A stretch of DNA of 48,934 nt, from contig CAIQIZ010000002.1 of assembly GCA_903872035.1 (NCBI GenBank), forward strand, positions 1 to 48,934. The letters run 5' to 3'. Numbering within the stretch: position 1 is the stretch's first letter; each line of letters begins with the position of its first letter. The position numbers and the translations under genes are program-made. The notes below the pieces were generated by a model. It searched no databases. It was not told where the DNA came from and saw only the letters and a program-made list of their open reading frames with translations. This document shows positions 35,312-41,341 of the stretch, piece after piece. This DNA is from an uncultured bacterium (GTDB lineage: Bacteria > Patescibacteriota > Minisyncoccia > Phycocordibacterales > PALSA-1337).

Positions 35312-35641
35312 TCATTTCCCCGCGACCATCTTTTCGATAGATTGTCTGGTCTTGCGCATGACTTTCCAGGCAATGAAGAAGACGATGAGCCAAGCCAAGA
35401 AGAACGGTAAAACGACATAGACATTCTGCTCTGACATCGATAGGAGAACGGTGCAGAGGATGAGCACTGATAATAATTCAACGAAGAAGCCGACCATGAG
35501 ACCTACTGTGAGCCTGCCGATGAGTGATCCCTTAACCATATTTAAAAGCGTTTTTCCGCGGAGCAAAATATAGATCGTTCCACCTATGAAGAGCAGCCAG
35601 CCGGCCCAGAGGATCACAGTCTTGATGATTATTGGAGACAT
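35312..35641 (-). CDS. Small integral membrane protein, unknown
   Basis: The 109-residue protein has about three predicted membrane helices (TVILWAGWLLFIGGTIYILL, LTVGLMVGFFVELLSVLILCTVLL, VVLPFFLAWLIVFFIAWKVM) and a basic C-terminal tail (RKTRQSIEKMVAGK). No family was recognised. It lies opposite and just after tRNA-Ser. Confidence 0.65.
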   Translation of the reverse strand: MSPIIIKTVILWAGWLLFIGGTIYILLRGKTLLNMVKGSLIGRLTVGLMVGFFVELLSVLILCTVLLSMSEQNVYVVLPFFLAWLIVFFIAWKVMRKTRQSIEKMVAGK

Positions 35642-35685
35642 GTTGTTATTAGAAACTTAATATTTTTATAGCCGACAGACTTTTT

Positions 35686-35749
35686 ATACAATAATTGTAT
35701 CAGATGATCGGAGATAGGTAAAATAGCACAAACCGTCTCTTGGGCGGTT
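35686..35749. repeat. Two short palindromes in the 35.7 kb spacer
   Basis: ATACAAT-A-ATTGTAT (35686-35700) is a perfect palindrome upstream of the membrane-protein gene on the minus strand. AACCGTC-TCTTG-GGCGGTT (35731-35749) is a 7-bp stem, which may serve as an operator or weak terminator. Otherwise the 150-base gap holds nothing recognisable. Confidence 0.4.
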
Positions 35750-35791
35750 CTGCTATCGACCATGTCTATGTGAATTGATAACCCCTTTCTC

Positions 35792-35917
35792 CTATATGGC
35801 TGGTGTCGTGAACGACATGACAGAACTAGTGCTAAGTTGGCCGCCGAGATTTGCTGATCCCACGACGAAGTAATAGGTCGTCGAGGTCGCCAATCCAGTC
35901 AAGTATTCGTTATGATT
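35792..35917 (-). pseudogene. C-terminal fragment of a fibronectin type III domain
   Basis: On the minus strand a frame ends with NEYLTGLATSTTYYFVVGSA, then STSSVMSFTT. This is the last half of an FN3 domain as found in Patescibacteria surface proteins (LTGLxxxTTYYFVV). The upstream part of the frame (up to 36139) is not FN3-like and runs into the DUF1761-like gene on the same strand. It looks like the relic of a larger secreted protein. Confidence 0.6.
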
Positions 35918-36110
35918 GTTGATTTTATGGTTAATGCTGATAAGGTGTTTTGGAATAGATGATTCCGAGGAAATAGATGAATTATTGCTGATAAATAGCA
36001 CCGGCAGGTGCTGGTTTCTCCAATTACTTTTACGATCGAAATAGCTCAATAGTTGACTATCAGATACTTCTACGACAAAAACGCTAAATCTGTCAAAATG
36101 TTTCAATCTA

Positions 36111-36524
36111 TTATTTCCAAGCTCCGATGATGGCTCCACCGATTACTAATGAGACTAGAGAACAGATGGAATTGATGAGCACCAACTTGAGAGGGCGACG
36201 TTCCCAGAATAGTATGCCGACTGATTCGGTGGCGACGAAACCCAGCCAGATGACGAATCCGAGAAAAGCACCATCGCTGGAAGTCGCGATATTATTAGCC
36301 GAAGCCAGAAATCCGATGACGGAAAAGCTGATCAGCACGGCAATGAATTGGGCGATGTAGGCCTTCCATGGTCCACGAGATTTGATCGATTCCATATCCG
36401 CCGCGGTCGTCTTGGTGAGCGACATCCACTCCTTGCCGAACAGGATCGGTGAATACCAGAGGGCACCTATACCGAAAGAAACGACTGAAGCAACGCAAAT
36501 GGACCAAAAGTTGATGTTGTTCAT
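36111..36524 (-). CDS. DUF1761-family membrane protein
   Basis: The 137-residue protein has four membrane helices and the family start (NFWSICVASVVSFGIGALWYSPILFGKEWMSLT), then AYIAQFIAVLISFSVIGFLA, GAFLGFVIWLGFVATE and a terminal helix. DUF1761 proteins are small membrane proteins of unknown function. The start at 36524 (MNNINFW) matches the family; an earlier in-frame start would add a non-homologous 17 residues. It is divergent from the next small membrane gene with 53 bases between them. Confidence 0.85.
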   Translation of the reverse strand: MNNINFWSICVASVVSFGIGALWYSPILFGKEWMSLTKTTAADMESIKSRGPWKAYIAQFIAVLISFSVIGFLASANNIATSSDGAFLGFVIWLGFVATESVGILFWERRPLKLVLINSICSLVSLVIGGAIIGAWK

Positions 36525-36577
36525 GGTATAATTATTCGTTATTATGGTAAGATATCGTATTAGCAGTATAACCATTT

Positions 36578-36745
36578 ATGAAAAATAATTCATCAATGCC
36601 GTTATTTTGTATCCTGCTCGGAGCGTTCTTTTTATTCTACAATTCGCATTGGACTTTAAATTTTGATTTTAGCCTAGGATTTTTCTGGCCAGCGATTGTT
36701 GCTTTGTTCGGCCTAGTGCTTTATATGAAAAAAGATCGCACATGA
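36578..36745 (+). CDS. 55-residue two-helix membrane protein
   Basis: This short gene encodes MKNNSSMPLFCILLGAFFLF, then SLGFFWPAIVALFGLVLYMKKDRT. Two hydrophobic helices with a YNSHWTLNFDF connector resemble the LiaI-LiaF-like transmembrane module (DUF5668-like). A TATAAC box (36567-36572) sits 5 bases before the ATG. Its stop overlaps the start of the DUF192 gene by 4 bases (ATGA), which supports real translation and coupling. Confidence 0.7.
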   Translation: MKNNSSMPLFCILLGAFFLFYNSHWTLNFDFSLGFFWPAIVALFGLVLYMKKDRT

Positions 36746-37392
36746 TAATGAAACTTCGCCAAATCATTCCATTGATATCGGTTGTTGTTATAGCTGCTTT
36801 GGTCGGTTTGATTGTGAATTTTTATTCTGAGCCGATCAATCAACCAATACCTGAGCCGAGTATTTCTATAGCCGTGGTTCCAGATCACGGATCTCAGGCT
36901 CCAAGCCCCGAATCGTCGCCTTCGATCATCGGACACGATGAGAGCTCCCAACTCGAAGCGTCCAGCTCCGAATTCCAGGCTTTAAATGCCAGTCTCCAAT
37001 CTGCAGATAATGCTTCATCCACTCCAGATCCTGATTCTGTGCAAATAACCGCTCCCAACGGCATCATCCAAGCCACGATCGCGACTTCAAGTGCAGCTCA
37101 GAATCAAGGTTTAGGTGATCGAGATTCGCTTCCGCTAAGTCAGGGCATGATCTTTGTGTTTTCGAAAAAGGGAAGCTATGGGTTTTGGATGAGAGATATG
37201 CGTTTTGCTTTGGACATTGTTTGGATCGGTGCGGATAAGAAAGTCATCGGAGTGAGTCCACATGTTTCTCCTTTGTCATATCCGGATCTGCTGCTTCCGC
37301 CGTCTCCAGTCCTGTATGTCCTCGAAATCAATGCCGGGCAAGCCAAGAGATATGGCATAATAGTGGGAACAAAGTTGGATTTCAATTATTGA
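36742..37392 (+). CDS. Membrane-anchored DUF192 protein
   Basis: The 216-residue protein has an N-terminal anchor (IIPLISVVVIAALVGLIVNF) and a Pro/Ser-rich linker of about 70 residues. The DUF192 domain follows (about 100-216), with QGLGDRDSLPLSQGMIFVF, YGFWMRDMRFALDIVWI, VIGVSPHVSP and YVLEINAGQAKRYGI. DUF192 proteins are widespread secreted proteins of unknown function. The start at 36742 is set by the ATGA overlap with the upstream 55-residue gene. Confidence 0.88.
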   Translation: MIMKLRQIIPLISVVVIAALVGLIVNFYSEPINQPIPEPSISIAVVPDHGSQAPSPESSPSIIGHDESSQLEASSSEFQALNASLQSADNASSTPDPDSVQITAPNGIIQATIATSSAAQNQGLGDRDSLPLSQGMIFVFSKKGSYGFWMRDMRFALDIVWIGADKKVIGVSPHVSPLSYPDLLLPPSPVLYVLEINAGQAKRYGIIVGTKLDFNY

Positions 37393-37555
37393 GCTTGGTG
37401 AGTAACCTCTTTGTTGGAAAGATTTTTGGAGCCTTCAATAGAAGGCTATGATGACAAATAGAAATTTTGTGACATAAATCGTTGTCCACACTTTTTTTGT
37501 CGCACCAAGAGAGGTAGAATGGCAGTAAAAGAAATAGTAGTAGCACTGTTCGGAA

Positions 37556-37622
37556 ACAATTATAAATAATTAGCATCGCGCGCAACCCGGCCTGCCGCCA
37601 GGAAGGGATTTGCGACCCACAT
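37556..37622 (+). promoter_or_regulatory. Structured leader before the ribonucleotide reductase gene
   Basis: Near 37577-37616 the arms CGCAACCC and GGGATTTGCG can pair with one bulge around an inner CCTG/CAGG stem, immediately before ATG 37623. A TAGAAT box is at 37515-37520. No NrdR box and no cobalamin riboswitch B12 box is apparent. The 230-base gap holds nothing else I recognise. Confidence 0.4.
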
Positions 37623-39950
37623 ATGCCAAAGAAGAAAAAAACCGCTACGAAGGAAGCGGGTAAGGCTCCTTCCATCCCGACGATTATCAAGAGAGACGGT
37701 CGAATTTTGCCTTTTGATCTAACCAAGATCACCAGTGCTATTTGGAAAGGCATGAATACGGTCAAGGAAGGATCGATGGAAGAAGCCAGTATGGTTGCTG
37801 GTCAAGTCTTTGCTGAGCTAGTTCGTATCAAGAAGAAATTTTCCAACTTCGTACCGACAGTCGAGGGTATTCAGGATATCGTCGAAGCCGAGCTCATGCG
37901 TGCTGACTACGTTAAGACGGCCAAACACTATGTTATATACCGCGAAGAACGGGCCAAGATCCGTGCCCAAGGTACGGAAGTGCCGGAACATGTGCGAAAG
38001 CTGGCAGCCGATTCTCAAAAATATTTCCGCAATGCTTTGGGAGAATTCGTATATTACAGGACCTATTCTCGTTGGATCGATAATGAAAATCGTCGTGAGA
38101 CATGGATAGAGACGGTAGATCGTTACATTGGGTTCATGCGCGAGAATATCGGCAACAAGCTAAAAGATACCGAATACAAAGAGCTCCGCGAATCTATTCT
38201 GACCCAGTCAGCGATCCCTTCTATGCGCCTTCTCCAATTCGCTGGACCAGCGGCGCGTCGGACCAACGTTTGTGGATACAACTGTTCCTATATCGCTCCA
38301 GAATCGTTTCAGGACATGTCAGAGATCATGTATATCTCCATGAACGGCACAGGTGTCGGATTTTCTGCTGAAAGCGCCAATGTGCAAAGATTCCCGCAGA
38401 TCCAGATCCAGACCGGGGAAAAAATCAAGGCCCATGTCATCGCTGATTCCAAAGAAGGTTGGTGTCAAGCCTTCGTCATAGGTTCTACAGCTTGGGCTGC
38501 TGGAAAAGATATTGATTTTGATTTCTCAATGATCCGTCCGCTCGGTGCCCGACTAAAGACCGGTGGAGGCAAGGCTTCTGGACCAGAACCACTCCGACGC
38601 TTGTTGGCGTTCACTAGACAGATCATGTTCGACCGTCAGGGCCGACGACTGCGCAATATCGACGTTCACGACATCATTTGTATGATGGGCGAATGCATAG
38701 TGGCTGGAGGAGTGAGGAGAAGCGCCCTCATATCGCTTTCCGACTTGGATGATCCAGAGATCCGCGATGCCAAGAAGGGTGCTTTCTATATGACTCATCC
38801 GCATCGTTCTTTGGCTAACAATTCAGCTGTGTATGTAAATAAACCGTCGAATGAAGAATTTTTGAAAGAATGGATGGCTCTTATAGAGAGCCGTTCTGGC
38901 GAACGAGGCATATTCAATCGTGGTTCTCTGGCGGCGTCATTGCCTGAACGTCGCATCAAGGTTTTGAAGAGCTATCATGGATATTTCGATTCCAATGGCA
39001 AACATATCATCGGTTTGATCGGCACCAATCCTTGCGGGGAGATCATTCTCCAGTCCAAACAATTCTGTAATCTTTCTGAGGTGGTTGCTCGAGCCGAGGA
39101 TACAGAAAAGTCTCTGATGAAAAAGATCCGTATTGCCGCCATTCTCGGTACATATCAGTCTATGTTGACTCATTTCGAGTATCTATCCAAAGAATGGAAA
39201 GAACGTTGCGAAAAAGAACGGCTCCTCGGAGTTTCCATCACCGGTCAGTGGGATTGCCCAGCCGTCCGTAAGCCGGAAGTAATGAAGAGATTGCGTGATG
39301 AGGCTATCCGCGTCAACAAAGAGTATGCCAAGAGGTTCGGTATTTCCGAGTCGACAGCTGTGACCTGTGTCAAACCGTCGGGTAATGGTTCTCAGACATT
39401 CGACTGCTCATCTGGAATGCATCCGCGTCATGCCAGATACTATATCCGCCGAGCCCGTATCGCTTCGACTGATGCGCTATTCAAGATGCTCAAGGATCAG
39501 GGTGTGCCGTATTTCCCGGAAGTCGGTCAGACAGCGGAGAATGCCACTACTTATGTCTTGGAATTTCCAGTCAAGGCTCCAATTGGCACAACCGTTTTCA
39601 AGAATGACCAGAGCGCCATCGAACAGCTCGAGTATTGGAAGATGGTCAAAGTGAATTTCACTGAACATAACCCGTCTGTCACCATTTCTGTTGGTAATGA
39701 CGAATGGATCACGGTGGCCAATTGGGTCTATGAGAATTGGGAAATCGTCGGAGGTCTCTCATTTTTGCCTCGAGAGGACCACGTCTACAAGCTGGCGCCT
39801 TACGAAGAGATCGACGAACAGACATACAAGGAGTTATCCAAACACATGGAACATATCGACTATTCCAAGATCATCACTTATGAGAAGCAGAATGAGACTG
39901 ATCTCAAGAAAGAGCTGGCCTGTGTGGCAGGGGTTTGCGAGATCGTGTAA
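37623..39950 (+). CDS. nrdJ: Adenosylcobalamin-dependent ribonucleoside-triphosphate reductase (class II)
   Basis: The 775-residue protein makes deoxynucleotides for DNA synthesis. It starts with an ATP-cone (about 18-115: IIKRDGRILPFDLTKI, then FVPTVEGIQDIVEAELM). The catalytic barrel has NVCGYNCSY (first redox Cys near 215), MNGTGVGFS, the radical-site NPCGE (about 468-472), and CVKPSGNGSQTFDC. A C-terminal CVAGVC pair (about 767-772) serves as the redox shuttle. The monomeric architecture fits the Lactobacillus-type RTPR, which uses B12 rather than a separate beta subunit or glycyl radical activase. A cobalamin source must be external, as no B12 genes are in view. Confidence 0.93.
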   Translation: MPKKKKTATKEAGKAPSIPTIIKRDGRILPFDLTKITSAIWKGMNTVKEGSMEEASMVAGQVFAELVRIKKKFSNFVPTVEGIQDIVEAELMRADYVKTAKHYVIYREERAKIRAQGTEVPEHVRKLAADSQKYFRNALGEFVYYRTYSRWIDNENRRETWIETVDRYIGFMRENIGNKLKDTEYKELRESILTQSAIPSMRLLQFAGPAARRTNVCGYNCSYIAPESFQDMSEIMYISMNGTGVGFSAESANVQRFPQIQIQTGEKIKAHVIADSKEGWCQAFVIGSTAWAAGKDIDFDFSMIRPLGARLKTGGGKASGPEPLRRLLAFTRQIMFDRQGRRLRNIDVHDIICMMGECIVAGGVRRSALISLSDLDDPEIRDAKKGAFYMTHPHRSLANNSAVYVNKPSNEEFLKEWMALIESRSGERGIFNRGSLAASLPERRIKVLKSYHGYFDSNGKHIIGLIGTNPCGEIILQSKQFCNLSEVVARAEDTEKSLMKKIRIAAILGTYQSMLTHFEYLSKEWKERCEKERLLGVSITGQWDCPAVRKPEVMKRLRDEAIRVNKEYAKRFGISESTAVTCVKPSGNGSQTFDCSSGMHPRHARYYIRRARIASTDALFKMLKDQGVPYFPEVGQTAENATTYVLEFPVKAPIGTTVFKNDQSAIEQLEYWKMVKVNFTEHNPSVTISVGNDEWITVANWVYENWEIVGGLSFLPREDHVYKLAPYEEIDEQTYKELSKHMEHIDYSKIITYEKQNETDLKKELACVAGVCEIV

Positions 39951-39976
39951 AAAATTAGAAATTAAAAGCGCAGGAC

Positions 39977-40459
39977 ATGTTAAAGAATCACCGAAAGAAG
40001 TCCACCCAGAAGCGCGCCAAGATCGTCGTGGCAGTAAGCGGTGGTTTCGACCCAGTCCATATCGGCCATGTCCGGATGTTCAACGAAGCCAAAAAGCTTG
40101 GTGATGAGCTAGTAGTCATCCTCAATAACGATAATTGGTTGCGCGCCAAGAAGGGATACGCTTTTATGCCGGAGCAAGAACGCAGGGAAGTCATTGAAGC
40201 TTTCGAAGCCGTTGATCGAGTTGTTATAACTTCGCACCCGGAAGATCCGTCAGATATGAGCGTTTGTGAAGATCTGCGATTCGTCAGGCCACATATCTTT
40301 GCCAATGGTGGTGATCGGACAAACAAAAACGTTCCGGAAATACCGGTCTGTGAAGAGATTGGTTGCGATATGATTTACAATATAGGTGAGGGAGGAAAAG
40401 TCCAGTCAAGCTCTTGGTTGGTAGGTAAGTCAAAGAAAGCTAAGGTTAAGAAAAGCTAG
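39977..40459 (+). CDS. Cytidylyltransferase-like nucleotidyltransferase
   Basis: The 160-residue protein has the HxGH nucleotidyltransferase motif in VSGGFDPVHIGHVRMFNEAK (about 21-40), then VILNNDNWLRAKKGYAFMPEQERREVIEA and FANGGDRTNKNVPE. This matches the TagD/RfaE-C-terminal-type family that adds CMP or AMP to glycerol phosphate or sugar phosphates for envelope polymers; the substrate is unknown. A basic tail (KSKKAKVKKS) ends it. It follows the RNR by 26 bases and its stop lies in the terminator stem. Confidence 0.88.
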   Translation: MLKNHRKKSTQKRAKIVVAVSGGFDPVHIGHVRMFNEAKKLGDELVVILNNDNWLRAKKGYAFMPEQERREVIEAFEAVDRVVITSHPEDPSDMSVCEDLRFVRPHIFANGGDRTNKNVPEIPVCEEIGCDMIYNIGEGGKVQSSSWLVGKSKKAKVKKS

Positions 40460-40503
40460 AACGATTAGTAGTGTCGCATTTTCTATCGTTTCTAGCGTTT
40501 TTT
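40455..40503 (+). terminator. Terminator after the cytidylyltransferase-like gene
   Basis: GCTAGAACGAT (40455-40465) pairs with ATCGTTTCTAGC (40485-40496) with one bulged base, followed by GTTTTTT. The TAG stop codon is part of the stem. Confidence 0.7.
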
Positions 40504-40543
40504 CGTTGGAGGAGGAGAGGGGTGCTATTCTCCGCCGGCACGC

Positions 40544-40646
40544 ACTTTAGTCAACTAAAGTTGGAGGTTCAAAATTTTTCTTGATTTATTTGACGACGGA
40601 CTTTAGTTGACTAAAGTGTCTTCAAACTGAAATAGGTACCCCCATG
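40544..40646 (+). repeat. Paired-palindrome element, copy 2
   Basis: Left palindrome ACTTTAGTCAACTAAAGT (40544-40561) and right palindrome ACTTTAGTTGACTAAAGT (40600-40617) start 56 bases apart and are exact reverse complements of one another. After 3 bases the tail at 40621-40646 begins TTCAAACTGAAATAGGTA and ends CCCCCATG. Both flanks begin ACGC just before the left palindrome, as in copy 1. It ends 38 bases before the rnpB -35 box. Confidence 0.85.
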
Positions 40647-40683
40647 CTTTCAAATTACCTTATTCGGCGCTGAATACATGACC

Positions 40684-40712
40684 TTGTCAGATGTTTTTAC
40701 TAATGGTATTAT
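40684..40712 (+). promoter_or_regulatory. Promoter of rnpB
   Basis: TTGTCA (40684-40689), a 17-base spacer and TATTAT (40707-40712) with TGG as an extended -10. The predicted start near 40719 coincides with the first base of the P1 stem. Confidence 0.75.
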
Positions 40713-40718
40713 AAATTC

Positions 40719-41180
40719 AGCTGTACCAGACAACCGCGCTTTATCAGACCGCAAGGCTTGGTAGAGTGAGGAAAGTCCGAACACTGCCCCGATGCCGTCT
40801 TTGGCGGAGCGGGGAGAAGGGTAATAGGTAACGCCTATGGTGGTAATACCACGAGGTGCGAACAGTGACGTCCGTGAATGAAAATGAGCGGACGCCCCGA
40901 ATCCGACGCAAGTCGGACATTGGGGCGAATCCTTATAGCAATATAGGGAGTGCAACGGCTAAATCCTTACCTCAGTGCAAGGTCGTGTCCGTGCTTCGCA
41001 CGGAGATCCCAGAATTCAAAATTACAGATTCCAATTTGTGATCTGGAACTTGTGATCTGGTGCCTCCATGCGGAGCATGGAAGAACCGCTTGACCCCGCG
41101 AGCGATCGAGGGGCTAGATAAATGGTTGTCTATCTCCGATGTTATGTCGGAGGGAACAGAATTCGGCTTACGGTATGGCG
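40719..41180 (+). ncRNA. rnpB: RNase P RNA
   Basis: This is the catalytic RNA that trims tRNA 5' leaders. P1 pairs GCTGTACC (40720-40727) with GGTATGGC (41172-41179). P2 pairs AGACAACC with GGTTGTCT. The conserved P4 strand GAGGAAAGTCCG lies at about 40768, AGGTAACGCCTATGG at about 40826, GCGAACAGTGACG, GTGCAAGGTCGTG, CCGCTTGACCC, AGATAAATGG and ACAGAATTCGGCTTAC at the 3' end. It is about 460 bases, longer than usual, because a hairpin and a CAGATTCC-type repeat (41008-41066) are inserted in the P15-P17 region. Its own promoter and terminator flank it. Confidence 0.95.
41008..41066. repeat. CAGATTCCA-type repeat inside RNase P RNA
   Basis: The stretch contains cccagaattcaaaattac, cagattccaatttgtgatc and tggaacttgtgatctggtgc, matching words of the intergenic repeats at 29140-29310 and 32466-32547. 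It is flanked by two short hairpins, TCCGTGC-TTC-GCACGGA and CCATGC-GGA-GCATGG. Confidence 0.7.
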
Positions 41181-41189
41181 AAATGGAAA

Positions 41190-41218
41190 TGCCCCGGAAA
41201 AACCGGGGCATTTTCTTT
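41190..41218 (+). terminator. Terminator of rnpB
   Basis: TGCCCCGG-AAAAA-CCGGGGCA is an 8-bp stem followed by TTTTCTTT. Confidence 0.85.
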
Positions 41219-41295
41219 GGAAAAATGAAGCATAGAATGAACATAGTCAAGCTGTGGATTACCTGTGGATTGTTGATATGGCACAAAAGATTATC

Positions 41296-41304
41296 TGCTA
41301 TAAT
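41296..41304 (+). promoter_or_regulatory. Extended -10 promoter for the O-antigen-ligase/TPR gene
   Basis: TGCTATAAT lies 37 bases before ATG 41342, which would give a leader of about 30 bases. A TTGATA at 41273 is too far away for a good -35. Confidence 0.5.
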
Positions 41305-41341
41305 TGGAGATGTTATAAATTAATAAATAGATAATCTAATC

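Noticed and set aside
35224-35481. 85-residue minus-strand frame crossing tRNA-Ser
   Set aside because: It reads through the tRNA gene and has no domain; the tRNA fully explains the sequence.
37393-37622. Cobalamin riboswitch upstream of the B12-dependent RNR
   Set aside because: The characteristic B12 box and long multi-helix layout are not visible in the 230 bases; only a short local stem is.
40650-41323. Several open frames on both strands around 40.7-41.3 kb
   Set aside because: They overlap the RNase P RNA, whose conserved elements and flanking promoter and terminator explain the region.
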